A DNA stretch of 46,666 bases from an uncultured Eubacteriales bacterium (GCA_900316615.1 ONDU01000007.1:1-46666); one strand, 5' to 3'; counted from the first letter of the stretch, positions 7,894 to 17,080 are shown. Program-made: numbers and translations. Notes: generated by a model from the letters alone, not told the origin.

Positions 7894-8862
7894 ATGAGAG
7901 AGATAATTATAAATAAAAATGATGCAGACCAACGGCTTGACAAATTCCTTTCCAAGCGTTTTAAAAATATGCCCAAGTCGCTTATGTACAAATACATAAG
8001 AACAAGGTACATAAAGGTGAACAATAAAAAGTGCGAAATTTCCACTATGCTTAAAGAAGGGGACGTACTGAAGCTTTTTATAAAGGACGAATTTTTTGAT
8101 GATGACAGGGAAAATGAGGAAAGCTATGAATTTCTGAAAGCTCCGCTGAAGCTTGATATTATATATGAAGACGAAAATATTCTTATTATAAACAAGAAAC
8201 CGGGGCTTATAGTACACCCCGACAAAAGCTATCATTTTGATTCGCTTATAGCAAGAGTGCTTCATTATTTATATGAAAAAGGTGAGTACAATCCAAAAGA
8301 TGACAGAAGCTTTGCTCCTGCGACAGTCAACAGGCTTGACAGGAACACGGGCGGTATTGTAATAGCCGCAAAAAATGCCGAAGCTCTGAGAATTTTAAAT
8401 TCAAAAATAAAAAGCCGTGAAATAAAAAAGCTGTATCTCTGTATGGTGCAGGGAAAGCCGAAAGCCGAAAGCGGAACTGTAAGCGGCTATCTGGAAAAGA
8501 ACGAAAGTAAAAATAAAGTGCGTATTTTCAGCGAAAATGCTCCCGGCAGAAAGTATATGGAAACAAAATACAGGGTTATAAAATCGGTGAGGGAAAACAG
8601 TCTTTTAGAGGTTGACCTGATTACGGGAAGAACTCACCAGATAAGAGCAAGTATGGCAAAGCTGGGATATCCGCTTTTGGGAGATACTAAATACGGGTAC
8701 AAAAAAAAATCATCTGCCGAAAAAGAACAGTTCAAATATCAGGCTCTCTATGCCTACAGAATAACCTTTGAATTTCAGAGTGATGCGGGAATACTGCAAT
8801 ACCTTGACGGAAGAAGCTTTGAGGCGGACAGTAAAAGCATATGGTTTATAAATTTTATATGA
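7894..8862 (+). CDS. RluA-family pseudouridine synthase
   Basis: The 322-residue protein has an N-terminal S4 RNA-binding domain (residues about 12-70: QRLDKFLSKRF, then IKVNNKKCEISTMLKEGD). A pseudouridine synthase catalytic domain follows. The catalytic aspartate is in VNRLDRNTGG near residue 148, where the usual His before Arg-Leu-Asp is Asn. LITGRTHQIRASMAKLGYPLLGD near 245 is the second conserved block. Such enzymes isomerise uridines in 23S rRNA or tRNA; the RluC/RluD-like layout suggests 23S rRNA, but the site cannot be named. A good promoter precedes it; it appears monocistronic. Confidence 0.9.
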   Translation: MREIIINKNDADQRLDKFLSKRFKNMPKSLMYKYIRTRYIKVNNKKCEISTMLKEGDVLKLFIKDEFFDDDRENEESYEFLKAPLKLDIIYEDENILIINKKPGLIVHPDKSYHFDSLIARVLHYLYEKGEYNPKDDRSFAPATVNRLDRNTGGIVIAAKNAEALRILNSKIKSREIKKLYLCMVQGKPKAESGTVSGYLEKNESKNKVRIFSENAPGRKYMETKYRVIKSVRENSLLEVDLITGRTHQIRASMAKLGYPLLGDTKYGYKKKSSAEKEQFKYQALYAYRITFEFQSDAGILQYLDGRSFEADSKSIWFINFI

Positions 8863-8880
8863 GCTTAATCGTAGTTGTAT

Positions 8881-8910
8881 TTGACTAACTTGTTATATTG
8901 ATACTATAAT
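8881..8910 (+). promoter_or_regulatory. Promoter and possible operator of the ArsR-type gene
   Basis: TTGACT, 18-base spacer, TATAAT. The ten-base direct repeat TATATTGATA occurs at 8894-8903 and 8911-8920, straddling the -10 element, and could be the regulator's own operator. The promoter call is firm; the operator is inference. Confidence 0.65.
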
Positions 8911-8944
8911 TATATTGATAAAAGTATTTAAGGAGGTAAAAATA

Positions 8945-9286
8945 TTGAGCAGTCCTGCCGATAAACTTAAATGCAATAATCTTTCCTCACCTGTTGTTAC
9001 AAAGCTTGCATCGCTTTTCAAGGTTCTGGGTGATGAAACAAGAGTAAAAATAATATATGCTTTGTCAGACGGAGAAATGTGCGTAAATGAAATTTCGCAG
9101 ATTTTGGATATTTCGCAGTCTGCGGTTTCGCACCAGCTCAAGCAGTTAAGACTTGAGGGACTTGTAAAAACAAGACGTGACGGAAAAAATATTTATTATT
9201 CCTTTGATGATGAACACGTTGTTGATATTTTAAATCAGGCTCTTGCACACATAAAGCACAAAATTGAGGAAAGTCAGTTTTTGTAA
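8945..9286 (+). CDS. ArsR/SmtB-family metal-sensing repressor with alpha-5 zinc site
   Basis: The 113-residue protein has the ArsR winged-helix core, with MCVNEISQILDISQSAVSHQ around residues 45-64. Its last helix carries Asp89, His91, His102 and His105. This D-x-H-x10-H-x2-H spacing is the same as in the zinc/cobalt site of CzrA/SmtB-type repressors, so zinc sensing is a good prediction. The start is the TTG at 8945, eight bases after AAGGAGG; no ATG is suitably placed. The gene 30 bases downstream encodes a TtcA-like PP-loop protein rather than the usual metal efflux pump. The upstream direct repeat suggests autorepression. Confidence 0.88.
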   Translation: MSSPADKLKCNNLSSPVVTKLASLFKVLGDETRVKIIYALSDGEMCVNEISQILDISQSAVSHQLKQLRLEGLVKTRRDGKNIYYSFDDEHVVDILNQALAHIKHKIEESQFL

Positions 9287-9316
9287 ACAAAGAAAATTAT
9301 TACGGGAGGTGATTTT

Positions 9317-10153
9317 ATGGGAAGAGAGCTTGCACTGTATGAAAAGGCAGAAAGAAGCATAATAAAAAAATACCGCAGGGAAATCTGGAATCCTTTCATT
9401 ATTGCCCTTAAAGAATACAGACTTATAAACAAGGGAGATAAAATTGCCGTATGCATATCAGGAGGAAAGGATTCCATGCTTATGGCAAAGCTTATACAGC
9501 AATTACAAAAATACAGTGAGGTTCCGTTTGAGGCTGAATATCTTGTAATGAACCCCGGGTACAGCAGCTCCAATATGAAGAAGATAGAGCATAATGCAGA
9601 TATTCTCAACATACCGATAAGGGTATTTAAAACGAATATTTTTGATGCTGCGGATAAAGCCGAAAAAAATCCCTGTTACCTGTGTGCGAGAATGAGACGT
9701 GGCTGGCTGTATAAGAAAGCAGGCGAGCTTGGCTGCAATAAAATAGCTCTCGGACATCATCTCAACGATGTAATAGAAACTACTCTTATAAGTATGTTTT
9801 ACGGTTCACAGCTTCAGTCTATGCCGCCGATGCTCCACAGTACAAATTTTGAGGGTATGCAGCTTATACGTCCTATGTACCGCATACACGAAAATGCGAT
9901 AATTGCATGGCAGAATTATAATAACCTCGAATTTATACAGTGTGCGTGCAGACTTACCGAAAAAGCCGAATTAAATCCCGGTGGTACAAGCATTTCAAAA
10001 CGCAAGGAGATTAAGGAGCTTATCAGAAGACTTAAAAAAACAAATCCGAATATCGAAAAAAGTCTGTTTAACAGTATACATTCTGTCTGTCTTGATACAT
10101 TCCCGGCTTATAAATCGGACGGCGAGGAGCATTCCTTTCTCGAAAAATTCTGA
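9317..10153 (+). CDS. TtcA-like PP-loop ATP-binding protein
   Basis: This 278-residue protein belongs to the TtcA/TtuA group of adenylating tRNA thiolases. The PP-loop SGGKDS is at residues 48-53. The cysteine pair NPCYLCARM (Cys120 and Cys123), with a later Cys209/Cys211 in IQCACRL, is what an iron-sulfur-dependent member needs. The best-known members make 2-thiocytidine at tRNA position 32 or 5-methyl-2-thiouridine at position 54; which applies here is not clear. GGGAGGTG lies just before the start. It is in an operon with the metal-sensing repressor, so expression may follow metal availability, which fits an Fe-S enzyme but is inference. Confidence 0.82.
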   Translation: MGRELALYEKAERSIIKKYRREIWNPFIIALKEYRLINKGDKIAVCISGGKDSMLMAKLIQQLQKYSEVPFEAEYLVMNPGYSSSNMKKIEHNADILNIPIRVFKTNIFDAADKAEKNPCYLCARMRRGWLYKKAGELGCNKIALGHHLNDVIETTLISMFYGSQLQSMPPMLHSTNFEGMQLIRPMYRIHENAIIAWQNYNNLEFIQCACRLTEKAELNPGGTSISKRKEIKELIRRLKKTNPNIEKSLFNSIHSVCLDTFPAYKSDGEEHSFLEKF

Positions 10154-10169
10154 TAAATAAAACATAAAA

Positions 10170-10249
10170 TTTAGGTCAAGCCTTTTTAAAGGCTTGCGGG
10201 TCGAGGGCAGAGCCCTCGTCAGGATTTTTAAGGGCGGAAGCCCTTAAAC
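10170..10249 (+). repeat. Hairpin-rich dispersed repeat, copy B
   Basis: An 80-base copy differing from copy C (34918-34997) only in the last hairpin: stem GGGC, loop GGAA, stem GCCC here, against GGGT, GAA, ACCC there. It contains three palindromes and begins 17 bases after the stop of the TtcA-like gene, in the same orientation relative to that gene as the other copies are to theirs. Confidence 0.88.
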
Positions 10250-10251
10250 GT

Positions 10252-10299
10252 AAAGCAGATACTTTTATTTTGCAATAAAGGTATCTGCTTTATAATTTT
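10252..10299 (+). terminator. Terminator after the TtcA-like gene
   Basis: Arms AAAGCAGATAC (10252-10262) and GTATCTGCTTT (10281-10291) are followed on the plus strand by ATAATTTTTTATT. It lies between the repeat and the convergent DAK2 gene. Confidence 0.8.
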
Positions 10300-11985
10300 T
10301 TATTCTACCGAAACTATGTAGTAGTAAATGGGCTGACCGCCGTTTACAAGCGTAATATCTATACTCTGATATTTGGCACGAAGCTGTGTGTGAACGGCTT
10401 CTGCTTTTTCAAGGCTTGTATCTTCTCCGTAAATAAGTGTGATAAATGCGGTTTCCTTGCTTACCATACCTTTTACCAGCTTTAACACAGCCCTTTCGGG
10501 AGTTTTTTCTGTGAATAAGAGCTTTCCGTTTTCAAGAGCAATTATATCGTTTTCCTTTATCTTGGTTGAGCCGAACTCTGAATCCCTTGCTGCAAATGTA
10601 ACCTGTCCCGTATCTACGTCTGCAGCAGCGGAGGTCATTATTTCTGTATTTCCCTCAACGGTAAGGTCGGGGTCATAAGAAAGCATAGCACTCATTCCCT
10701 GAGGAATTGTTTTTGTAGGAAGTATTATTACGTTTCTGTCCTCAACCAAGGGTACAACCTGCTGAGCCGACATAACTATATTTTTATTGTTAGGAAGTAC
10801 GAAAACATTTCTTGCACCTGTTGCAAAAACAGCTCTCATTATATTTTCGGTACTCGGATTCATACTCTGACCGCCGCTTACAGTATTGTTGCAGCCCAAA
10901 TCCTTAAAAAGATTGCTTACACCCTCACCGGCGGTAACGGCAACAAAGCCTACCTCATCAACAGGCTCGGCTATTTCAAATTCATCGTCAAGCTCGTTTT
11001 GTTTTTCCTCGTCTTCCTTATCCTTTGCGATACCGGCAGCTTCCTCGGCACGGCGGTGCTGTTCCTTCATATTTTCAACCTTGACGGTAAGAAGCTGTCC
11101 GTACTCAAGACCGTTCTGCAAAGCAACGCCCGGTTTATCCGTATGAACGTGTACCTTGATAATTTCATCGTCCTCAACTACAACAACGCAGTCGCCCAGT
11201 TTTTCAAGGGCAGAACGAAGGTGCTTTATTTTAAGCCTGCATGGTATGTCCTTTCCCACAATAAATTCCGTACAATATGTAAAGTTGATAACATCGTCAA
11301 ATTCTGCTACAGCACTTACGTAATTATTCTCGTCTATCGGATTTAATACAGGCTGTGTATCCTCTGCGTCAAACACCTGACCGTCCTTTATAACAGACAA
11401 CATTCCCTCGTATATTACGCACAGACCCTTTCCGCCAGAATCAACTACACCGGCTCTTTTTAATACAGGAAGCAGGTCGGGAGTGGTTTTCAGAGTAGCC
11501 TCGGCTGCCTTATAAACTTCTTCAAAGGTTTCGGCAACATCTTTTTCAGCGTCTGCACATTCCTTAGCCTTTTGTGCCGAAAGTCTTGCAACTGTAAGAA
11601 TAGTTCCCTCTGTAGGCTTTGCAACAGCTTCATATGCAGCCTCTACTCCGAGCTGCAAAGCGTCCGCAAGGTCAGCAGCCGTTGCTGTTTCCTTATCCTC
11701 AAAGCCTTTTGCAATTCCTTTAAAGAGAAGGGAAATTATAACTCCCGAATTTCCTCTTGCTCCTCTCAGCATTGCAGACGCAACCTGCTTGCTCACCTGA
11801 GCAATATTCTCGTTTTCGGGGCTTTCCCTGAGAACCTTGGCGGCAGCTCCTATTGTCATAGACATATTTGTTCCCGTATCTCCGTCAGGTACAGGGAATA
11901 TATTTAAATCATCAACTGCATGCTTTTCTTTAAGCATATTGTTTGCAGCGGATATAACAGCATTTCTAAAGACAATACCATCCAT
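10300..11985 (-). CDS. DAK2-domain protein, fatty acid kinase FakA-like (YloV)
   Basis: The 561-residue protein has the layout of FakA. An N-terminal DAK2/DhaL ATP-binding domain shows NIFPVPDGDTGTNMS near residue 28 and LRGARGNSGVIIS near 72. The middle domain and C-terminal Y-shaped domain follow (VLPNNKNIVMSAQQ near 398; TKTIPQGMSAM near 425). FakA phosphorylates fatty acids bound to FakB, feeding exogenous fatty acids into phospholipids. No fakB is in the window, and the usual asp23 neighbour is absent. The ATG at 11985 has GGAAG nine bases upstream; a GTG one codon earlier is also possible. The gene is separated from the upstream ymdB-like gene by 100 bases and may be co-transcribed. Confidence 0.88.
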   Translation of the reverse strand: MDGIVFRNAVISAANNMLKEKHAVDDLNIFPVPDGDTGTNMSMTIGAAAKVLRESPENENIAQVSKQVASAMLRGARGNSGVIISLLFKGIAKGFEDKETATAADLADALQLGVEAAYEAVAKPTEGTILTVARLSAQKAKECADAEKDVAETFEEVYKAAEATLKTTPDLLPVLKRAGVVDSGGKGLCVIYEGMLSVIKDGQVFDAEDTQPVLNPIDENNYVSAVAEFDDVINFTYCTEFIVGKDIPCRLKIKHLRSALEKLGDCVVVVEDDEIIKVHVHTDKPGVALQNGLEYGQLLTVKVENMKEQHRRAEEAAGIAKDKEDEEKQNELDDEFEIAEPVDEVGFVAVTAGEGVSNLFKDLGCNNTVSGGQSMNPSTENIMRAVFATGARNVFVLPNNKNIVMSAQQVVPLVEDRNVIILPTKTIPQGMSAMLSYDPDLTVEGNTEIMTSAAADVDTGQVTFAARDSEFGSTKIKENDIIALENGKLLFTEKTPERAVLKLVKGMVSKETAFITLIYGEDTSLEKAEAVHTQLRAKYQSIDITLVNGGQPIYYYIVSVE

Positions 11986-12085
11986 CACATATTACTTCCT
12001 TTCAGAATTTATATATATAATCAATACAAAAATGTATCAAAATCCATAATGAATTATAACATAAGTGCATACGGATTTTCAATAG

Positions 12086-12865
12086 CTACAGTATTTCCAT
12101 AGCCTCTATCTTTAAAGTTTTTCCTGTTTTGTTGTCAATTTCCATAAGCACGCAGTTCATTTTGCAGGCACCGGAGGCAAGCTCGAACCTTTGCGGAAGC
12201 TTTTCCTTCATTTTTTTAATTATTATCTCAGGCTTTACGCCAAGTACGGAATTTATAGTTCCCGTCATACCTGCATCTGTGATATACCCCGTACCTTTAG
12301 GCAAAATACATGCGTCAGATGTCTGTACGTGAGTATGTGTACCGAAAACAGCCGATACCCTGCCGTCAAGATAATAGCCCATGGCTCTTTTTTCGCCTGT
12401 GGACTCTGCATGAAAATCTACTATAATTATTCCTGCGTTTTCCTTTTCAGCCTGAGCTATAAGCTCGTCGGCTGTTCTGAAGGGGCAGTCAACAGCTTCC
12501 ATATAAGCTGTTCCTATTAAATTAATGACGGCAACACTAAGTCTGCCCATATCAAGAATTGTCATTCCACGTCCGGGAGTAGTTCCTTTGGGATAGTTTG
12601 CAGGTCTTACAAGGTATTCACATTCATCGTAAAGCTCATATGACTCCCTGCGTCTGAAAGAGTGGTTTCCCGTGGTTATAACATCTACCCCGCTTTGAAA
12701 AAGATATTCTACGGAAGCCCTTGTAATTCCGTTGCCGTCAGCAGAGTTCTCACCGTTGGCTATAACAATGTCTATGCCCTTTAGCTTTTTTAATTTCGGA
12801 AGCTTTTCCCTTAAAAACGTACAGCCTATTTTTCCGACAACATCTCCTATTGCGAGTATTACCAT
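12086..12865 (-). CDS. YmdB-like metallophosphoesterase (TIGR00282 type)
   Basis: This 259-residue protein matches the TIGR00282 metallophosphoesterase family typified by Bacillus subtilis YmdB, a cyclic-nucleotide phosphodiesterase affecting mRNA levels and biofilm choice. Metal-binding motifs are in order: GDVVGKIG at the N-terminus, ANGENSADGNGIT near residue 37, TGNHSF near 64, VDFHAE near 149, and GTHTHVQTSDACILPKGT near 175. In many relatives GNH is followed by Thr/Val-Trp-Asp; here it is Ser-Phe-Arg. The ATG at 12865 with GAGGA nine bases upstream is preferred to one eight codons earlier. The frequent rny neighbour is not present. Confidence 0.88.
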   Translation of the reverse strand: MVILAIGDVVGKIGCTFLREKLPKLKKLKGIDIVIANGENSADGNGITRASVEYLFQSGVDVITTGNHSFRRRESYELYDECEYLVRPANYPKGTTPGRGMTILDMGRLSVAVINLIGTAYMEAVDCPFRTADELIAQAEKENAGIIIVDFHAESTGEKRAMGYYLDGRVSAVFGTHTHVQTSDACILPKGTGYITDAGMTGTINSVLGVKPEIIIKKMKEKLPQRFELASGACKMNCVLMEIDNKTGKTLKIEAMEIL

Positions 12866-13035
12866 AAAACACGTCCTCACTAAGCTCATACATCATCTTA
12901 AAACATAAATCATTATATATTATATCAGCAAAATGTTTATTTTTCAATTTAATATTTAAATTATTTTAGCGTATTCACAAAAAATTTTTATTATTCAGCG
13001 GAACAAGAAAGCAATATTTGAATTTCCTTAGCTGC

Positions 13036-13260
13036 TTTACTTTTTCAGGGTATTATGCTATGATGAATTTACACTGAGGAGGTTATCCGAAAACAGTTAC
13101 AAAAAATGATATTCTTATATGCCTGTTCAACGAATTTACAGATAATCATACCGAGTTTAAAAAATATCTCCCGATTGAGTCAATATGAAAGTACGCAGAA
13201 AGGATATTATAGAAATTCTTATGAAGCGTTATGCACTCATTCAGAAGCATATTAATGCTT
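13036..13260 (+). pseudogene. Probable decayed small gene with intact promoter and ribosome site
   Basis: TTTACT, 17-base spacer, TATGAT (13036-13064) is followed by GAGGAGG (13076-13082). The frame after that reads VTKNDILICLFNEFTDNHTE and on to LPIESI, then meets TGA. A second frame resumes with KVRRKDIIEILMKRYALIQK. No start codon lies in range of the ribosome site in the first frame. The amino-acid composition looks like real protein, but I do not recognise a family. A 48-codon alternative frame from the ATG at 13106 has a less natural composition. Confidence 0.35.
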
Positions 13261-13277
13261 AAGGTGTTATCAGCTCG

Positions 13278-13306
13278 TTGACAAAACAACTTTCAAGTAA
13301 TAATAT
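13278..13306 (+). promoter_or_regulatory. Sigma-A promoter of the malic enzyme gene
   Basis: TTGACA, 17-base spacer, TAATAT, 52 bases before the start codon. Confidence 0.7.
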
Positions 13307-13357
13307 ATATAGGATAGCCTTTGAAATTTACATTTTTCGGAAAGGAAGTATAGGATT

Positions 13358-14530
13358 ATGGATATAAGAGAAGAGTCCCTTCAAAAGCATTATGAATGGA
13401 AAGGCAAGATTGAGGTAACAGCCGTACCTGAGCTGAAAACATCTCACGATCTGGCGGTTGCATACACTCCCGGAGTAGCAGAGCCTTGTATGGTTATACA
13501 CAACGATTATGAAAAATCGTTTGAGCTTACAAGAAGGCATAATCTCGTAGCGGTAGTTACCGACGGAACGGCGGTGCTTGGACTTGGTGATATAGGACCC
13601 GAAGCAGGTATGCCTGTTATGGAGGGAAAGTGTGCATTGTTCAAGACCTTTGCCGATGTAGACGCTTTTCCCATATGTGTACGTTCAAAGGACGTAGATG
13701 AGATTGTAAGGACTGTTTATCTTATTTCGGGAAGCTTCGGAGGAATAAATCTTGAAGATATAGCTGCTCCACGCTGCTTTGAGATAGAGGAGAAGCTGAA
13801 GAAAATCTGCGATATACCCGTATTTCACGATGACCAGCATGGTACGGCTGTAGTTGTAGCGGCTGCGTCTATAAATGCGATGAAGATAGTAAAGAAAAAG
13901 CTTGATGAAATAAAGGTGGTTATAAGCGGAGCAGGCTCGGCGGGAATTGCTATTGCAAAGCATATGATGAGATTAGGGGTAAAGAATATAATTATGGTTG
14001 ACGCAAAGGGCATAATTGTGGAGGACGACCCGAGATTAAATCCTGCAAAGCTTGAAATGAGCAGAATTACCAACAGAGAGCATATAACGGGAGGTCTTGC
14101 AGAAGCTGTAAGGGGTGCTGACTTGTTCATAGGCGTTTCAGCAGCAGGAATACTTACCGAAGATATGGTAAAGACTATGAACAGTGATGCAGTAGTATTT
14201 GCAATGGCAAATCCTGTGCCTGAGATTATGCCCGATATTGCAAAAAAGGCAGGAGCAAGAATTGTAGGAACAGGCCGTTCTGACTTTGCAAATCAGATTA
14301 ACAATGTTCTTGCATTCCCTGGAATATTCAGAGGAGCTTTGGATTGCAGGGCAAGGGAAATCAACGATGAGATGAACATAGCTGCTTCATATGCCATAGC
14401 AGGACTTGTTTCCGATGATAAGCTTTGTGAGGAATATGTATTGCCTGACGCACTGGATAAGAGAATAGGCTCTGCGGTTGCCGAGGCTGTAATTGAGGCT
14501 GCGAGAAAATCGGGTGCAGCACGTCTTTAA
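13358..14530 (+). CDS. NAD(P)-dependent malic enzyme (oxaloacetate-decarboxylating)
   Basis: Malic enzyme converts malate to pyruvate and CO2 with reduction of NAD(P)+. At 390 residues this is the short bacterial form without the phosphotransacetylase domain of MaeB. Signatures are YTPGVAEP near residue 36, [26 protein letters not shown] near 66 with the metal site, [15 protein letters not shown] near 153, and the Rossmann motif [11 protein letters not shown] near 189. The C-terminal ANPVPEI block is also present. AAAGGAAG lies ten bases upstream. It has its own promoter and terminator, so it is monocistronic. Confidence 0.93.
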   Translation: MDIREESLQKHYEWKGKIEVTAVPELKTSHDLAVAYTPGVAEPCMVIHNDYEKSFELTRRHNLVAVVTDGTAVLGLGDIGPEAGMPVMEGKCALFKTFADVDAFPICVRSKDVDEIVRTVYLISGSFGGINLEDIAAPRCFEIEEKLKKICDIPVFHDDQHGTAVVVAAASINAMKIVKKKLDEIKVVISGAGSAGIAIAKHMMRLGVKNIIMVDAKGIIVEDDPRLNPAKLEMSRITNREHITGGLAEAVRGADLFIGVSAAGILTEDMVKTMNSDAVVFAMANPVPEIMPDIAKKAGARIVGTGRSDFANQINNVLAFPGIFRGALDCRAREINDEMNIAASYAIAGLVSDDKLCEEYVLPDALDKRIGSAVAEAVIEAARKSGAARL

Positions 14531-14533
14531 TTA

Positions 14534-14578
14534 AAAAGCACGGGTATGAGGTGTACTTCATATCCGTGCTTTTATTAT
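14534..14578 (+). terminator. Terminator of the malic enzyme gene
   Basis: Long stem with arms beginning AAAAGCACGG and ending CCGTGCTTTT, in 14534-14574, followed by TTATTATGCTTTT. Confidence 0.8.
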
Positions 14579-14636
14579 GCTTTTGCAATTATTATTCTTA
14601 AAACGAAATGTATTGAGAAAATCCTTGAAAATTCTA

Positions 14637-14665
14637 TTGAAAAAAGCTGTAAATTAAGTTATAAT
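14637..14665 (+). promoter_or_regulatory. Sigma-A promoter of the DHHW-protein gene
   Basis: TTGAAA, 17-base spacer, consensus TATAAT, ending 54 bases before the GTG start at 14720. Confidence 0.75.
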
Positions 14666-14719
14666 CAGCCTGTGTATCATTTAAAGGTCAACAGTAAATT
14701 AAGGACGGAGGGACGCATT

Positions 14720-15958
14720 GTGAGTGATACAAGCTATAATAATGAAGATGAAATAATGAGAAGGCGTCAGGAGCAAAGACGCAGGAAAAAGCAGGAGGAA
14801 CGTATTAAAAAGCAGAAGAGGAACAGGATAATAATTCTTGCTGTGGGAATAGCTGTTCTTGTGTTCATAGTATTCGGAATATCCTCGTGTGTGTCAAGCT
14901 GTTCTTCCAAGAATAAGAAAAATAATGAAAATGAAGCTACGGCGGCAGCTGTTGAACAGCAGACAAATTCAGGAGAGCAGACTGCAGCTACTCAGGAGCA
15001 GCCTACTCAGGCGGCTACGCTGATGGAAGCAGGAGCTGATGTTCCTGACAACGGTCAGGACGGCTATACGACGGATTCGGGAGTATATATATGGAACGGT
15101 CAGGGCTTCGAGCTTTTCTACGGTGACAGCGACCTTGCAAAGACATATGCCGCTACCGTTTCAAATTGCAGACAGAAGATTGACAGCTCCATAAACGTTT
15201 ATAACATTGTAGTTCCAATACACATTGCATTCGGACTTCCTGAAAGACTGGAAAAAACCGTAGACAGCTTAAGCCAGAGTGACTACCTTAACAATGTGTA
15301 TTCCAATTATACGGCAGAGGGCATAAGGGCAGTAAATATTTTCAACAGCCTTAAACAGCACAGAGCTGAGTATACATTCTTCAATACCGACCATCACTGG
15401 ACAAGCTTAGGCTCTTACTATGCATATCAGGAGTTCTGCAATGCGGCAGGTGAAACGCCTGTAGATATAAATACGCTGCATTCAAAGGAGATAGAGGGCT
15501 TTGTAGGTTCTCTTTATAACGCAACCGAGGTTGAAGAACTGAAAAATCATGCGGATACCGTAAAATATTATGAAATGCCCGTAACATATACTATGGACGT
15601 AATGATGGAGGACAGCACGGAGTTTTCAAGGCTGGACAGTATGTATTATGAAGATGCAGGCTCAGGCGGAAATTCATACGGCGTGTTCATATGGGGAGAT
15701 AATCCCGTTACAAAGATAGTAAACGAGCAGCCCAAGAACGGAAGGAAAATTCTTGTTATAAAGGAATCCTACGGAAACGCATTTGTACCTTGGCTGGCAA
15801 ACAACTATGACGAGGTTCACGCGATAGATTTCAGACACTATGAGGGAAATGTACCTTCTTATTGCAGTGAAAACGGAATTACGGATATTATTTTCATAAA
15901 CGGCGTTATGAGCTCTGCAAGTGCGTTCCAGCTTGAGAGTATGGAAGCATTGTTTTGA
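14720..15958 (+). CDS. DHHW-family surface protein
   Basis: This 412-residue protein has a very basic cytoplasmic N-terminus (residues about 14-40), one membrane anchor (about 41-62, IIILAVGIAVLVFIVFGI), a Glu/Gln/Thr-rich linker (about 70-105) and an extracellular domain with the DHHW motif at 224-227 (NTDHHWTSLGSY). The family is related to SGNH/AlgX-type esterases and acyltransferases of surface polysaccharide modification. The block KILVIKESYGNAFVPWL near 345 is typical. The GTG at 14720, eight bases after GGAGGG, decides the start over an ATG at 14546 in the preceding terminator. A membrane acyltransferase follows within 21 bases, so the pair may acylate an exported glycan, which is inference. 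Confidence 0.85.
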   Translation: MSDTSYNNEDEIMRRRQEQRRRKKQEERIKKQKRNRIIILAVGIAVLVFIVFGISSCVSSCSSKNKKNNENEATAAAVEQQTNSGEQTAATQEQPTQAATLMEAGADVPDNGQDGYTTDSGVYIWNGQGFELFYGDSDLAKTYAATVSNCRQKIDSSINVYNIVVPIHIAFGLPERLEKTVDSLSQSDYLNNVYSNYTAEGIRAVNIFNSLKQHRAEYTFFNTDHHWTSLGSYYAYQEFCNAAGETPVDINTLHSKEIEGFVGSLYNATEVEELKNHADTVKYYEMPVTYTMDVMMEDSTEFSRLDSMYYEDAGSGGNSYGVFIWGDNPVTKIVNEQPKNGRKILVIKESYGNAFVPWLANNYDEVHAIDFRHYEGNVPSYCSENGITDIIFINGVMSSASAFQLESMEALF

Positions 15959-15979
15959 TTTATGTAGAGGTTATTATAA

Positions 15980-17002
15980 ATGGCTAAAATTATATCGGAG
16001 AGATATTCCGGACTGGATATACTTAAAGCATTGAGTGCATTTGCTGTTGTATGTATACACGCAGGCAGTCTGCCTGTGTGTGGGGGGTCACAAATAGCTT
16101 TATGCAGATTTGCTGTACCGATATTTTTTATGATTACAGGATTTTTCTATTGCGGTACTGTCAAAAGAAAAAATGAAATAAAACAGATTAAAAAAATATT
16201 ATTTATGCTGTTGGGTTCTATGCTGCTGTATTTTCTTTGGCAGATTGTTATTGCGGTTAAAGGACATTCTACAGAAGACATAACGAAATTATTTACTGTT
16301 AAAAATGCGGTGAAATTTTTAATTTTCAATGACCCGCCTTTTGGAGGACATCTTTGGTATTTATCGGCTGTTTTATACGTTTTGGTTATAGTATTTCTTT
16401 TAAGAAAGTTTTTTCCGAACAAATACAAAAATATTTTGTATGCAGTAACACCATTTCTCCTTTTGGGAGACTTGGCAATAGGAAAATATTCAATTCTCTT
16501 GTTTGAAAGAGAATTTCCGTATATTATAGTAAGAAATTTTCTCTTTGCAGGCATACCGTGTTTTACAATAGGTCTTTTTTTGAGGGAAAAAGAAAATCTT
16601 ATATTAAAAATCAGTAAAAATATCAGGCTTTTATTTGTAATAATATTTGTTATCACAAATATTTTAGAGCATTATATTCTTGTGTTCTTCGTAGTTAATG
16701 CAAAAAGAGATAATTATATAAGCACTACACTGCTTGCGATTGCACTTTTTGCCTTGTTTATGGATCGTTCGTGGAATGATGGAAATTTTGGTCTGATAAA
16801 AACTATTGGTAAAGATTATTCAGCAATTATATATATTATTCATCTGATTTTTGTAAAGATAGCTTTCAATTTGTCAAAAATGCTTCATATATCTGATGTA
16901 TACGGAATTGTTGCACCTGTTGTGATTTTTGTTTTATCGTGTGCAGCGGCATGGTCTGTTGTACAGGTAAAAAAACGGATTGCTTTGAGAAGAAACTATT
17001 AG
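15980..17002 (+). CDS. Acyltransferase-3 family membrane protein (OafA-like)
   Basis: The 340-residue protein has about ten hydrophobic helices and the family start: SGLDILKALSAFAVVCIHAG, with the conserved His near residue 28, then FAVPIFFMITGFF near 46. Members transfer acetyl or other acyl groups from the cytoplasm to sugars on the outer face of the membrane. It lies 21 bases after the DHHW gene and ends with a strong terminator. The acceptor polymer cannot be named. Base composition is lower in G+C than in the preceding gene. Confidence 0.88.
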   Translation: MAKIISERYSGLDILKALSAFAVVCIHAGSLPVCGGSQIALCRFAVPIFFMITGFFYCGTVKRKNEIKQIKKILFMLLGSMLLYFLWQIVIAVKGHSTEDITKLFTVKNAVKFLIFNDPPFGGHLWYLSAVLYVLVIVFLLRKFFPNKYKNILYAVTPFLLLGDLAIGKYSILLFEREFPYIIVRNFLFAGIPCFTIGLFLREKENLILKISKNIRLLFVIIFVITNILEHYILVFFVVNAKRDNYISTTLLAIALFALFMDRSWNDGNFGLIKTIGKDYSAIIYIIHLIFVKIAFNLSKMLHISDVYGIVAPVVIFVLSCAAAWSVVQVKKRIALRRNY

Positions 17003-17025
17003 TTTTTACTGCTGAGTTTTCCGTA

Positions 17026-17076
17026 AACAAGGCGGTGCGGCAAAACATTCGTTTTGCCGCACCGCCTTGTTTTTCA
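17026..17076 (+). terminator. Strong terminator with a 21-base perfect stem
   Basis: Arms 17026-17046 and 17051-17071 (core GGCGGTGCGG) with four-base loop ATTC and a T tail. It lies between convergent genes and can serve both. Confidence 0.9.
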
Positions 17077-17080
17077 TTTG

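Larger units (their letters stand above)
12890..13357. other. 468-base intergenic region with gene remnant and two promoters
   Basis: The gap between the divergent ymdB-like and malic enzyme genes holds an AT-rich stretch (12890-13010), a good promoter and ribosome site feeding a broken reading frame (13036-13260), and the malic enzyme promoter (13278-13306). No other gene or RNA structure is evident. Confidence 0.6.
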
